From: Acidimicrobiaceae bacterium
Lineage (GTDB): Bacteria > Actinomycetota > Acidimicrobiia > Acidimicrobiales > Ilumatobacteraceae
Assembly (NCBI GenBank): GCA_016722025.1
Contig: JADKGZ010000004.1
Span: 248,001 to 312,000 of the forward strand
Length of the DNA: 64,000 nt
Reading direction: 5' to 3'
Position numbers and translations under genes: made by a program. Positions 1 to 8,673 of this stretch are shown here, piece after piece (position 1 is the stretch's first letter; each line of letters begins with the position of its first letter). The notes beneath the pieces are model-generated. The model did no database searches. It worked only from the letters and a program-made list of their open reading frames with translations, and was not told the DNA's origin.

Positions 1-2
1 CC

Positions 3-461
3 GAGGACCTCACCGCCGAGACCTTCCTCGCCGCCGTCAGCGCCAGCCAGACCGGCAGCGAGGTGAACGTGCCGTGGCTGATCGGCACCGCCCGCCACAA
101 GCTGGTCGACCACTGGCGTCGCGCCGGCCGCAATCGACAGCTGCTGGAGGAGCTGTGGGAGAGCGGCGACACGCATGTGGACAGCAACGAACCGATCGAC
201 GCGTTGCACGTGCGCGACGTGCTCGCGCGCCTGTTGCCTCACCACTGCGCTGCGCTCACGCTGCGCTACCTCGACGGCCTACCCGTGGACCAGGTGGCAA
301 CCCTGCTGGAACGCAGCCTGCACGCCACCGAATCACTGCTGATGCGCGCCAAGGCCGCGTACCGGCACGCCGCCGGCGAGATGACCGGCGAGATGACCGG
401 CGAGATGACCGGCGAGATGACCGGCGAGATGACCGGCGAGATGAAGGGACGCCAGCCATGA
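3..461 (+). CDS. ECF-type RNA polymerase sigma factor, 5' truncated by window edge
   Basis: The reading frame is open from the first complete codon and has no start inside the window, so the N-terminus is missing. The visible part begins with the end of sigma region 2 (EDLTAETFLAAV, then VPWLIGTARHKLVDHWRR). It ends with region 4, LLPHHCAALTLRYLDGLPVDQVA followed by a helix-turn-helix and LLMRAKAAYRHA. This is the usual layout of a short ECF sigma factor that directs RNA polymerase to a small regulon. The C-terminus carries a GEMT repeat. The stop overlaps the start of the VOC gene by four bases, so the two are probably translationally coupled. No classical anti-sigma gene is visible. Confidence 0.85.
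   Translation, partial: EDLTAETFLAAVSASQTGSEVNVPWLIGTARHKLVDHWRRAGRNRQLLEELWESGDTHVDSNEPIDALHVRDVLARLLPHHCAALTLRYLDGLPVDQVATLLERSLHATESLLMRAKAAYRHAAGEMTGEMTGEMTGEMTGEMTGEMKGRQP
375..446. repeat. 12-bp in-frame tandem repeat, six units
   Basis: The unit ggcgagatgacc occurs five times perfectly, followed by a sixth copy ending in aag. It encodes (Gly-Glu-Met-Thr)x5 then Gly-Glu-Met-Lys at the tail of the sigma factor. Copy number is likely to vary between strains. Confidence 0.97.
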
Positions 462-1450
462 CCGACGTCTTCGACGCCCTCCGCCTGCACCCGACCCCGG
501 CCACCCCCTCGCCACGCTTCACCGCGGCGCTGCGCGACCGCCTCACCACCGCACTGGAGACCCCGATGACCAACACCAACACCGGCAACACTGCGAGCAA
601 CACCGCGAGCACCGCCGGCACTCGCGCCCTGCACGTGACCCCCTACCTCACCGTGCGCAACGCAGCCGCGGCGATCGACTTCTACGTCGCCGCGCTCGGC
701 GCGGTGGAGCTCCATCGCCTCGTCGGCGACGACGGTCGCATCGGCCACGCGCAGCTGCAGTTCGGCAGCAGCGTCGTGATGCTCGCCGATGAGTACCCCG
801 AGTTCGACGTGCGCGGCCCGGAGTCGTTGGGCGGTTCGAGCTGCAGCTTCCACCTCGAGGTCGACGACGTGGATGCCGCCCACGCGCTCGCCCTCACCCA
901 CGGCGCCACCGAGGTGCGACCGGTCGACGACCAGTTCCACGGCAGCCGCCAGGGCGTGGTGCGCGACCCGTTCGGCCATCGCTGGGTGCTCTCCACGCCC
1001 ACCCCCGGCTTCGATCCGGCGAGCTACGGCACCAACGCCGCGACGATGGGCTTCGAACTGCAGGAGCCGGCCGCCACGGCCCTCTCGGGCGACGAGCACC
1101 AGGTGAAGCACTACGACCAGGGCGACCTGTACTACTTCACGTTGCCCACCCCGGATCTGGCCAAGGCGCAGGCCTTCTACGGCGCAGTCCTCGGTTGGCG
1201 CTTCGACGACGCCGAGAACGGCCACGTCGGCAACATCTCCGCCCCTCCCGGCAGCGCTCACGGCGCCACCGTCACCGCCGATCTGTACTTCGTGGTCGAC
1301 GACATCCACGCCGCGGTGACACGAGTGCGTGCGATGGGTGGGACCGCCGATGAGCCCGTCCACTACGACAGCGGTTCGGCCGCCACATGCACCGACGACC
1401 AGGGCACCCGCTTCCACCTCAGCGTGCCGGCCGACAAGTACCGCCGCTGA
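458..1450 (+). CDS. Two-domain VOC (glyoxalase/bleomycin-resistance fold) protein
   Basis: The product is 330 aa. A first VOC module at about residues 57-183 starts ALHVTPYLTVRNAAAAIDFY and ends with DPFGHRWVLSTP. A second at about 218-325 starts YYFTLPTPDLAKAQAFYGAVLGW. VOC proteins bind a metal and act on or sequester small molecules; the substrate here is unknown. The first ~35 residues (FDALRLHPTPATPSPRF...) precede the first VOC domain and do not belong to that fold. The ATG was chosen because its ATGA overlaps the sigma-factor stop. The coupling suggests the protein modulates, or is the main output of, the sigma factor; that is inference. Confidence 0.85.
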   Translation: MTDVFDALRLHPTPATPSPRFTAALRDRLTTALETPMTNTNTGNTASNTASTAGTRALHVTPYLTVRNAAAAIDFYVAALGAVELHRLVGDDGRIGHAQLQFGSSVVMLADEYPEFDVRGPESLGGSSCSFHLEVDDVDAAHALALTHGATEVRPVDDQFHGSRQGVVRDPFGHRWVLSTPTPGFDPASYGTNAATMGFELQEPAATALSGDEHQVKHYDQGDLYYFTLPTPDLAKAQAFYGAVLGWRFDDAENGHVGNISAPPGSAHGATVTADLYFVVDDIHAAVTRVRAMGGTADEPVHYDSGSAATCTDDQGTRFHLSVPADKYRR

Positions 1451-1541
1451 AACGCCCACGGGGCGCCGACCAGTCGGGTGGCACCTCGCCACGACTCGCG
1501 GTGTGCTTGACACTCACAGCGCACACGTTGGAAGATCTGGC

Positions 1542-3437
1542 ATGAACAGAGGCCTGCTCGCTCTTGTCTCGTCGGTCTCGGTCCTCGCGCTGGTCGCACC
1601 GTCGTGTGCGTCCGATGACGGCCCTCCCATCGGGGTCGACGCTGCCCCCACCACGCTCGGCGAGACCATCCCGCCGTCCACCGCGCCGGCGTCCACGGCC
1701 GCACCGCTGCCCGAGGTCGACCCGGCGATCGTCCCGAGCCAACCTGGCGTCGCGCCCACGACCGGGTTCGACCCCACCCAACGCGCCCTGGAGCTCCTGG
1801 CCGCGACGGCCGAAGATGCGCCCGATGCAGGAGCAGGTTGGATGGCGCTGTACGCCGACGTCGGCATCCCCGTCGTCACCGTGGGCGGCGCCTCCACCAT
1901 CACCGATGATCCCGTCGGGCCGACGTGGGACCAGGTGTGGTCGTTCGCCGGCCTGTCGCAGGGTGGCGCCACCATCCCACTGGCCGATGCCGAGCGGATC
2001 CTGTCGCTGGTCACCGGTGACGACTCGCCGATGGCGCCCGGCACCATGTTGGAGGATCTGCGCGCCTCGGCGGGCGCCACCGATCCCCGTGCACAGTTGA
2101 TCGCCCGGTTCGTGGCAGGTCGCTCGGTCGAGCACGGCTTCGCCGATCCGCTCGACGCCGCGAGCACCGGCGATTCGGTGGGCATCGATGCCGCCACGCT
2201 GTCGCTGCTGCTGTGGGCCGGCCTGCGCGACGGCATGATCGCCGCGGCCGGCGACGGCGCCAATGGCCTCACCGGGTTCACCGGCCGTGCCCCACTCCCG
2301 CAACGGCCCACCGCCCGCACCTCGATCTGCTCCACCCCGACCGACGAGGAGGGGTGGGTGCTGTGGTTGGAGAAGCTCGCCGGTGGCGGCCTCGACATCA
2401 AGGGGGTCGGCTCCATTCCCGGTGTGAGCCAGTTCTTCACGCAGGCGTTCGGCAACCGAGCAGGCACAGCATCGAAGGCACTCGCCGGCGCCGGTGTGGT
2501 GGTGTCGCTGATCTCGCTGATCGCGATGCTCAAGTCGATGAACGTCACCGGTCAGATGTCGCCATCGCCGCTCGAACGCAACAAAGATCGCTCCGACGGC
2601 AAGCAGGCGACCATCACGATCACGCTGTCGTTCGACTCCAAGGCCAAGGGCACCGCCGCCGAACTTGCCTGCGCCGCGAACGTGCTGGCCCGCGGGCTGG
2701 GGCTGGAGCTGACGCTGCCCATCGACGGTGCGCCCATCTCCGGCTCCGATGTGCTGGTCACCGCCGGCAAGAACTTCCCCGACAAGATCTACTTCGCGGA
2801 CGCAGCGTCCACGCGGGTCACCACCGACGCGTCCGGTCACGCCGACATCGAGGTGCAGGGCCACGCGCGCGAGAAGGAGCTGCCCGACACGGCCACCAAG
2901 ATCGACGACACGTTCGGCATCAGGATCGCGGCCCAGGTCGAGGGCGAGAGCCTGCAGAGCATCATCGACACGTTCATCGGTGGTCTCACGCTCAGCGGCG
3001 CCGGTGCGATCGGCTCGGCCATCAACGTCGCCAAGACCGTTCGCTACGACCTGGGCGAGCAGACCTTCCCGTTCACCGACTGGCAGGCCGATTCGTTCCG
3101 CGTCGACCAACCGATGGGCCAGCTGACGGTGCAGGGTGTCGTGTGCTCGTTGGAGCAACCGTTCTCGCTGGGTGTGTCGGGCATGATCAACGGCGCGCTC
3201 AACTTCGTGCCCTCATCGCCCGATGCCGGGTCGTACGAAGGCGGCGCGCCGGAGGTGTACCTGGAGTGGTCGGGTCTGTACACGGTCGATCGCAGCAACC
3301 CGGACGCACCCACGATCGCGCTGACCGAGACGCAGACCGTCCAGAACCTTCCCGGGCTGGGCCCGGTGCAGACGGGCGACTTCTTCGCCGGCCAGGTGGT
3401 CAACCTCCTGCGCGACGAGACCGCCTGCAGCACGTGA
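1542..3437 (+). CDS. Putative exported lipoprotein of unknown function
   Basis: The product is 631 aa and I do not recognise it. The N-terminus is a signal peptide (MNRGLLALVSSVSVLALVAP) followed by Ser-Cys, a loose lipobox with Cys at about residue 22. A Pro/Thr/Ala-rich linker typical of actinobacterial surface proteins follows to about residue 75. A hydrophobic stretch (ALAGAGVVVSLISLIAML) near residue 312-333 could be a membrane or buried helix. The C-terminal half (IDGAPISGSDVLVTAG..., SFRVDQPMGQLTVQGVVCSL...) looks beta-rich. The gene stands alone, 91 bp after the VOC gene. The long lead-in open frame upstream is not needed for the signal peptide. Confidence 0.75.
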   Translation: MNRGLLALVSSVSVLALVAPSCASDDGPPIGVDAAPTTLGETIPPSTAPASTAAPLPEVDPAIVPSQPGVAPTTGFDPTQRALELLAATAEDAPDAGAGWMALYADVGIPVVTVGGASTITDDPVGPTWDQVWSFAGLSQGGATIPLADAERILSLVTGDDSPMAPGTMLEDLRASAGATDPRAQLIARFVAGRSVEHGFADPLDAASTGDSVGIDAATLSLLLWAGLRDGMIAAAGDGANGLTGFTGRAPLPQRPTARTSICSTPTDEEGWVLWLEKLAGGGLDIKGVGSIPGVSQFFTQAFGNRAGTASKALAGAGVVVSLISLIAMLKSMNVTGQMSPSPLERNKDRSDGKQATITITLSFDSKAKGTAAELACAANVLARGLGLELTLPIDGAPISGSDVLVTAGKNFPDKIYFADAASTRVTTDASGHADIEVQGHAREKELPDTATKIDDTFGIRIAAQVEGESLQSIIDTFIGGLTLSGAGAIGSAINVAKTVRYDLGEQTFPFTDWQADSFRVDQPMGQLTVQGVVCSLEQPFSLGVSGMINGALNFVPSSPDAGSYEGGAPEVYLEWSGLYTVDRSNPDAPTIALTETQTVQNLPGLGPVQTGDFFAGQVVNLLRDETACST

Positions 3438-3500
3438 TCGGTGCCGCTCGCGCCGGCGCCGCGGCCGACGAGGGCCAGGGCACCGTGTCGCGGCCGACGC

Positions 3501-4079
3501 TCAGGCTTCGGCGAGGAGCTGGTACAGCTTGCGCCGCGCCTCGTTGATCACGCCGGCGGCGGTCTCGATGTGGGTCTGGTTGTCGGTCATGCCCACCTGC
3601 TTGGCGGCCATCACCAGTTGCCCGACAGCCTTGCGCAGGTCGTCGTGGCCGCTCGCCGACTCGGCATCCATCCACGGTGGCGGGCCGTCGGCTTGCGCCA
3701 TCTTGGCTTGCAGCTCGGCCTGGCCGGCCTCGGTGATGGCATAGACCCGCTTGCCGTCGTGCTGGCTGGACGAGGCGAAACCGGCCTCCTCCAGCAACTG
3801 CAGCGTGGGGTAGACGGAGCCGGGGCTCGGCTTCCAGCGACCGCCGCTGCGATCCGACAGGCGTTGGATGAGCTCGTACCCGTGCGCCGGGCCGTCGCTG
3901 AGCCCGCTGAGCAGTGCAAGGCGGATGTCGCCTCGACGGGTACGGCGAGGCCCGCGATGAGGCGGCCCGCCATGACGGCCGAAGCCGAACTCGCCCCGAT
4001 CGCGGCCGTGTTGATGTTCGTGTTGATGTTCGTGTTCGTGTGAGTGGCCGGACGGGCCGTTCTTGAATCTGGGTCGCAT
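3501..4079 (-). CDS. PadR-family transcriptional regulator with His-rich N-terminal extension
   Basis: The product is 192 aa. The PadR winged helix is clear at about residues 55-130 (LALLSGLSDGPAHGYELIQR, then SPGSVYPTLQLLEEAGF), with a C-terminal dimerisation region after it. PadR proteins are usually repressors of nearby genes and of themselves. Before the DNA-binding domain lies a His/Glu/Gln-rich stretch (GHSHEHEHQHEHQHGRDR) followed by a Gly/Arg-rich segment. That stretch could bind metal, although many PadR proteins have disordered extensions. The ATG at MRPRFKNG was chosen over an upstream in-frame ATG because the latter would start inside the putative operator. Confidence 0.88.
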   Translation of the reverse strand: MRPRFKNGPSGHSHEHEHQHEHQHGRDRGEFGFGRHGGPPHRGPRRTRRGDIRLALLSGLSDGPAHGYELIQRLSDRSGGRWKPSPGSVYPTLQLLEEAGFASSSQHDGKRVYAITEAGQAELQAKMAQADGPPPWMDAESASGHDDLRKAVGQLVMAAKQVGMTDNQTHIETAAGVINEARRKLYQLLAEA

Positions 4080-4117
4080 GATGTGTCTCCTTCGACTCGA
4101 CCTGTTGTGTGCGATCA

Positions 4118-4132
4118 CGATATATCGCGATA
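4118..4132. promoter_or_regulatory. Overlapping AT-rich palindromes, candidate PadR operator
   Basis: The sequence contains two overlapping perfect 10-bp palindromes, cgatatatcg (4118-4127) and tatcgcgata (4123-4132). It lies 39 bp upstream of the padR start, in an otherwise GC-rich region. PadR regulators commonly bind AT-rich dyads near their own promoter. Autoregulation is inferred. Confidence 0.6.
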
Positions 4133-4191
4133 GTCCCTCACACAACTCCCCGGATCAATGACCGTTGTCACACGCGGGTGCGATGAGCTCG

Positions 4192-4992
4192 TCAGAGACG
4201 GCCGGCGGCGCGGGCACCGTGCAGCGCGGTCCAGGCCGCGACCTGCAACAGCCGCAATCCGAGCATGGCGTCGACGAGATCGCCACCGAACCGGTCGCGG
4301 GCAACGGCCCACACGGCACCCGTCTGGTCGTGCCGGGCCAGCGTCGCCAGATCCCACAGCGGCGAACCGAGGCAGCAGTCCTCGAAGTCGTTCCACACCA
4401 CACCCTGTTCGGTGAGCAGCACGTTGCCGGGGTGGGCGTCGCCGTGCTGCGCCGTCGCCGGCAAACTGCGCACCGATGCGAGCAGCGCGTCGCGTTCCCC
4501 GAGCATGTGCTCCACCTGCGTTGCCGGCAACAACCCGTGCTGCTTGCAACACGCGAGGGCGAGGTCGAGGTCGGTGGTGGCCGGGCCGAGCAGCGGCAGC
4601 TCACCGGCATAGCCGGCAAGCGCGCCGTGCAGCTCGACGAGCGACTGCAACAACTGGTCGGCCGGCGGTCGCACGCCCACACGGTGCGGCACGTGCTGCC
4701 ACGCAGTCATCCACCACCCGCTCACATGATGCGGGCCCGGCGGCAGCTCACCGGACCACGGCACCACCGCTGCGCCGACCTCGGCCAGGTACGAGCCGAG
4801 CGCGACCTCGCGTTCGAGGAACGGCGCCGGCGCGCCACGGATGAACGCCGTGAACGTGGCCACACGAACCACCACCGGTGCGGGATGGAGGTGCACCAAC
4901 AGGTTGCTGCCATCCTTGAGCAGCACTGGCTCCGCCACCGGCAGGCCGTGTGCCGCGCCGAGCGCGAGCGCCGCGGCGAGCGGCGAGCTCAT
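4192..4992 (-). CDS. Aminoglycoside phosphotransferase/choline kinase-like kinase
   Basis: The product is 266 aa. It has the APH-family catalytic loop HGDAHPGNVLL near residue 181 and the metal-binding motif WNDFEDCCLGSPLWDLA about 15 residues later. The N-lobe (DGSNLLVHLHPAPVVVRVA) fits a reduced ATP-binding lobe. Such proteins phosphorylate small molecules; the substrate cannot be told from sequence, and antibiotic resistance should not be assumed. The start overlaps the stop of the upstream Nudix-GNAT gene as ATGA, so the two form an operon. Confidence 0.8.
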   Translation of the reverse strand: MSSPLAAALALGAAHGLPVAEPVLLKDGSNLLVHLHPAPVVVRVATFTAFIRGAPAPFLEREVALGSYLAEVGAAVVPWSGELPPGPHHVSGWWMTAWQHVPHRVGVRPPADQLLQSLVELHGALAGYAGELPLLGPATTDLDLALACCKQHGLLPATQVEHMLGERDALLASVRSLPATAQHGDAHPGNVLLTEQGVVWNDFEDCCLGSPLWDLATLARHDQTGAVWAVARDRFGGDLVDAMLGLRLLQVAAWTALHGARAAGRL

Positions 4993-5987
4993 GGCTGCCA
5001 GCGGTACCGCACGTCGGGAGCGCGCTCTTCGTTGGCGGCGCCCTCGGTGAGCTCTTCGGCGACGAAGCCGTGGCGTTCGTAGAAGCGGCGGGCCGGCTCG
5101 TTCACCTGGAACGTCCACAGCTGCAGGCCATGTGGGGAGCGCTCCTTCGCCAGCTGCACCAGCTTGTCGCCGAGGCCGCGGCCCATCCACGCAGGGTCGA
5201 GGTAGAGGTGTTCGATCCAGCCCTGCTGGTCGCGACCGGGATCGAGCACCATCAGCGCGACGATGGTGCCGTCGACCTCGGCCACCCACATGTCGGTGCG
5301 ACCCACCACTTCGTCGGCCATCCAGCGGCGCACCTCGCGGTCGGCGTGCACCAGCGGCACCGTCGGCAGCGCGAAGGCCCGCGATCGCAGGTACACCTGG
5401 GCGCACTCGACGGCGTCGGTGTGGCGAGCGATGCGAATACGGGCGTCGCCGGGTTGCACCGCACGCAGGATGCCTTCCAACCCGGCTTCGGCGGTGTCGA
5501 CCGCGTTGTGCCACAGGAACCACTTCACGTCCTGACTCTCACCCTGCGGCGGGGTGGGCGGCACCTGCGGCGACTCGATGAGGTAGCGCAGGTCGAGGTG
5601 CGTGTGACCCTTCGGACCACCATGCACGTCGACGTGCAGCAGCTGCGGGCCGTCCTCCCCCGCCGGGCCGACCAGTTGCGCCGGCAGGCCGGTCTCCTCG
5701 CACGCCTCACGCAACGCTGCCGACCAGGGCAGCTCACCGGCGTCGATGTGGCCGCCGGGCTGCAGCCACATGTTCATCCGCTTGTGCAGGTGCAGCAGGA
5801 CCCGCCGGCGATCGTCGGTGACCACGATGGCGGAGGCCGTCACGTGCACCTTGTTGGCCTGCTCGGAGAACGGTTGCTCGAGGGCGTCGTAGAGGCGGAG
5901 GAACGACGCAACCGAGTCGCGTTCGCGGGCGTCGACCGGGCGACGGGCGACCACTGCAGAGCGAATCAGCTGTTGGAGATCAGGCAC
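4989..5987 (-). CDS. Nudix hydrolase - GNAT acetyltransferase fusion
   Basis: The product is 332 aa from a GTG at VPDLQQLIRS. The Nudix domain holds a complete box, GHIDAGE followed seven residues later by REACEETGL, at about residues 77-100. Nudix enzymes hydrolyse nucleoside-diphosphate-linked compounds. A GNAT domain follows at about 190-325, with a strand-turn MWVAEVDGTIVALMVLDP, an acetyl-CoA loop region DPAWMGRGLGDKLV and the C-terminal NEPARRFYERHGF. Both active regions look intact, so a bifunctional enzyme is plausible. The open frame extends upstream to an ATG at 6122, but that extension shows no homology I recognise. The gene is coupled to the downstream kinase. Confidence 0.82.
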   Translation of the reverse strand: MPDLQQLIRSAVVARRPVDARERDSVASFLRLYDALEQPFSEQANKVHVTASAIVVTDDRRRVLLHLHKRMNMWLQPGGHIDAGELPWSAALREACEETGLPAQLVGPAGEDGPQLLHVDVHGGPKGHTHLDLRYLIESPQVPPTPPQGESQDVKWFLWHNAVDTAEAGLEGILRAVQPGDARIRIARHTDAVECAQVYLRSRAFALPTVPLVHADREVRRWMADEVVGRTDMWVAEVDGTIVALMVLDPGRDQQGWIEHLYLDPAWMGRGLGDKLVQLAKERSPHGLQLWTFQVNEPARRFYERHGFVAEELTEGAANEERAPDVRYRWQP

Positions 5988-6151
5988 CCGACCACGGTAG
6001 GCGGTCGAGGAGTGTTCGGTGCTGCACGACTTCGTCAAAATCGCCACTTCAGGAAGGGCCCGAACGCGCCGATAGTCACTCCGAACGGTGGCGGGGGGCA
6101 AACCAACCGCCCGGAACCGCAACCACGACGAGGCGGGAAGAACACATCATC

Positions 6152-6994
6152 ATGGAACCCGACGCACAACTCGCACCACGAGTGCTGCTGGCAGTGGCCG
6201 ACCCGCTGTTGCGGCGGGTGGCCTCATCGGCCCTGCGAGCGCGCGGCTACTCGGTGAGTGCCACCACCGAAGAAGAGGCGGCGCTCACCTTGGCCCGCTC
6301 GTTCTCTCCCGACGTGGTCATGGTCGACCTCGACTTGCCCAGCCCAGAAGGCGGCTACCTGTTCGACACCATGCGAGCCCTCACGGATGCGTACATCGTC
6401 GGCATTGCTCCCCCCGATGCCGACATGGCCCGCATCCGTGCTCTCCGAGCGGGCGCCGACGATGTCGTTGCAGCCACGCTGAACCCCGACGAGTTGGCAG
6501 CGCGCTGCCAAGCGCTGTTGCGCCGGCCACGCCAGCTGCACGCTCGCTGGGACCCGATGCAGGCATCGGTGATCGCCCTGGGCGCATTGACAGTCGACGT
6601 GGGCCGCAAGGAGATCCGCGTGCACGACGCCGATGTGCCCGTCACCCGCATCGAGTTCGCGCTGTTCGAGCAACTGTGCCGCCGCCCCGCCGAGGTGTGC
6701 TCACGCTCGGAACTGTTGGAAGAGGTGTGGGGCCCGAACTGGGTGGGCGACACCCATGTGGTCGACGTGCACCTCAGCAACCTGCGCCGCAAGCTGCAGC
6801 AACGGGCCCCCGAGCTGCGTTTCATCCACACCGTGCGTGGCGTGGGCTTCCGCTTGAGCAACGATCTGCTGCGCTCGATCGATGAACCCATCGTCACCAG
6901 CCAGGCGGGCTCGCCGCAGAGCACTGCCGTCGTGACTGACGCCCCGGGCCACAACGACGAGACCGAGACCGACCGCGAGTTGATCTCCGCCTGA
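6152..6994 (+). CDS. OmpR-type response regulator with degenerate receiver, orphan
   Basis: The product is 280 aa. The receiver lies at about residues 10-125 and keeps the phospho-acceptor region VMVDLDLP. The N-terminal acidic pair is reduced (LLAVADPLL), and the conserved switch Lys is absent (GADDVVAATLNPDEL where a Lys-Pro is expected). The winged helix at about 150-245 is canonical (RIEFALFEQLCRRPAEVCSR, then DTHVVDVHLSNLRRKL, IHTVRGVGFRL). A Thr/Glu-rich tail follows. No histidine kinase is adjacent. It is therefore likely an atypical regulator controlled by something other than normal phosphorelay. Confidence 0.85.
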   Translation: MEPDAQLAPRVLLAVADPLLRRVASSALRARGYSVSATTEEEAALTLARSFSPDVVMVDLDLPSPEGGYLFDTMRALTDAYIVGIAPPDADMARIRALRAGADDVVAATLNPDELAARCQALLRRPRQLHARWDPMQASVIALGALTVDVGRKEIRVHDADVPVTRIEFALFEQLCRRPAEVCSRSELLEEVWGPNWVGDTHVVDVHLSNLRRKLQQRAPELRFIHTVRGVGFRLSNDLLRSIDEPIVTSQAGSPQSTAVVTDAPGHNDETETDRELISA

Positions 6995-7008
6995 TTCGAG
7001 GCACCGGG

Positions 7009-8673
7009 TCAGCGAGTGACGGCAGCCTCGTACGCGACGCCACCCACGACCGTGCCCCACACGGCGATGTCCTTGATGGCCATCGGCGCCACGTCGAGCG
7101 GTGAGGCGTCGAGCACAGCGAAGTCGGCGTACTTGCCGCATTCGATGCTGCCCAGCTCACCATCGAGATGCATCTGGTAGGCCGCGTCCTGCGTGACGGC
7201 CCACAACGCGTCATAGGCAGTGATCTTCTCCTGCTCGCCGAGCACCCGACCCGATGGTGTGGTTCGATTGACCGCACACCACATCAGGTGCAACGGGCCC
7301 AGCGGCGTGACGTTGGCGTCGCTGTGCAACGAGAACGGTACGCCCACTCGCTTGGCGGTGGCGCACGGCTCCATCCGGTTGGCGCGTTCGGGGCCGACGG
7401 TGAGCTCATAGTGCTGGTCGCCCCAGTACCAGATGTGGTTGGCAAACAGGTTGGCGCACATGCCCAGTGCCTTCATGCGGCGGAAGTGAGCCTGGTTGGT
7501 GAGCTGCGAGTGCTGCACCGTGTGCCGGTGGTCGAGCCAGGCGACGTCCTTCAGCACGGCCTCGACCGCGTCGATGGCAACGTCGATGGTGGCTTCACCG
7601 TTGCAGTGCATGTGCACGTTGATGCCGGCATCGTGGAACGGACGCAACCAGTCGACGAGTTGCTCGGGGATGGTGAGCAACTGGCCGTGGTCGCTGCCGG
7701 TGTAGTAGCCCGGCCAGTTCATTGCTGCGGTCCATCCCTGGATCGACCCGTCGAGCACGAACTTCACGCCGGGGAAGCGCAGCTTCTCGGTGGCCTCTTC
7801 GGCCTGCATTCGCTTGATGGCGGCGGCGACGGAACCGAAGTCGGCGGATGCGCCCGGCATCGCGGGCAGGCTGTACAACGCCACACGTGATGGGAATTCG
7901 GGATCGTTGACGATCCGCTGCCACCGACCGAGTGCTGCCGGGTTGAGCAACACCTGGCTGGCAAGATCGGTGACGCACGTGACGCCCACTTGGCGAGCCA
8001 TCCGACCGAAGCCCCACAGGCACTCCTCGCCGGTGGCCGCCTTCATGAACGGCACGAGTGCGCTCTGCGCCAGTGCCATCGCCGACATCTCCTGCAGTTC
8101 GCCGGTCGGCTCGCCGTCGTCGCCCTTGGCCACGCCGATGGTGAGGCAGTCGCGAGTGATGTCGTGCCTGGCCAGCATCGCCGAGTTGACGGTACCGAGG
8201 TGCGAGCTGGCATGCAGCAGGAAGATCGGCCGAGTGCTGGAGACCGAGTCGAGGTGACCTTTGTGCAGCCGCTCGCCGGGGAAGTAGATGGGGTCGAAGC
8301 CCACCGTGAGCAACGGCTCGGTGGGGTCGGCCATGGTGGCATCGATGCGCCGCAGGTCGGCCAGCACTGCATCGATCGACCGCAGGCCCGGCAGGCGGCG
8401 GCCGTCGGGGGCCATGCGGTCGAAGTAGCCCTGGTAGCTGAACAGCCCGGTGAGGCCCTCCATCGCGTGCGCGTGCACCTCGATCATCCCTGGCACCAGC
8501 ACCTTGTCGGCGAACGTGGCGTCGAGCGTGTACTCCCCCCACCCGGCCACCTCCTGCAGCGTGCCGACACCGAGCACCTTGCCGTCGCGCACGGCCACGT
8601 GCGTGCCTTCAGGATTCGAAGGGTTCATGGTGACGATCTTGCGGGCCACGAACACGGTGATCGGATGCGTCAC
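7009..8673 (-). CDS. Amidohydrolase family 3 (YtcJ/NfdA-like) metal-dependent hydrolase
   Basis: The product is 554 aa. It has the metal site VPGMIEVHAHAMEG near residue 65, the family-3 segment FVLDGSIQGW, HMHCNGEATIDVAIDA, HTVQHSQLT and the late Asp in LHSDANVTPLGPLH. The C-terminus (GSIECGKYADFAVLDASPLD) completes the composite beta domain. Relatives hydrolyse N-substituted formamides or other amides; the substrate is unknown. The GTG start overlaps the stop of the COG0523 GTPase gene, so they are cotranscribed, which suggests the GTPase may deliver metal to this enzyme (inference). Confidence 0.87.
   Translation of the reverse strand: MTHPITVFVARKIVTMNPSNPEGTHVAVRDGKVLGVGTLQEVAGWGEYTLDATFADKVLVPGMIEVHAHAMEGLTGLFSYQGYFDRMAPDGRRLPGLRSIDAVLADLRRIDATMADPTEPLLTVGFDPIYFPGERLHKGHLDSVSSTRPIFLLHASSHLGTVNSAMLARHDITRDCLTIGVAKGDDGEPTGELQEMSAMALAQSALVPFMKAATGEECLWGFGRMARQVGVTCVTDLASQVLLNPAALGRWQRIVNDPEFPSRVALYSLPAMPGASADFGSVAAAIKRMQAEEATEKLRFPGVKFVLDGSIQGWTAAMNWPGYYTGSDHGQLLTIPEQLVDWLRPFHDAGINVHMHCNGEATIDVAIDAVEAVLKDVAWLDHRHTVQHSQLTNQAHFRRMKALGMCANLFANHIWYWGDQHYELTVGPERANRMEPCATAKRVGVPFSLHSDANVTPLGPLHLMWCAVNRTTPSGRVLGEQEKITAYDALWAVTQDAAYQMHLDGELGSIECGKYADFAVLDASPLDVAPMAIKDIAVWGTVVGGVAYEAAVTR

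Noticed and set aside
4192..4992. Antibiotic resistance gene
   Set aside because: APH-fold kinases are widespread housekeeping or metabolic enzymes; nothing in the sequence points to aminoglycosides.
4980..6260. Long plus-strand open frame opposite the Nudix-GNAT and kinase genes
   Set aside because: It is an antisense shadow; the minus-strand frames have clear domains and motifs while this one has none.
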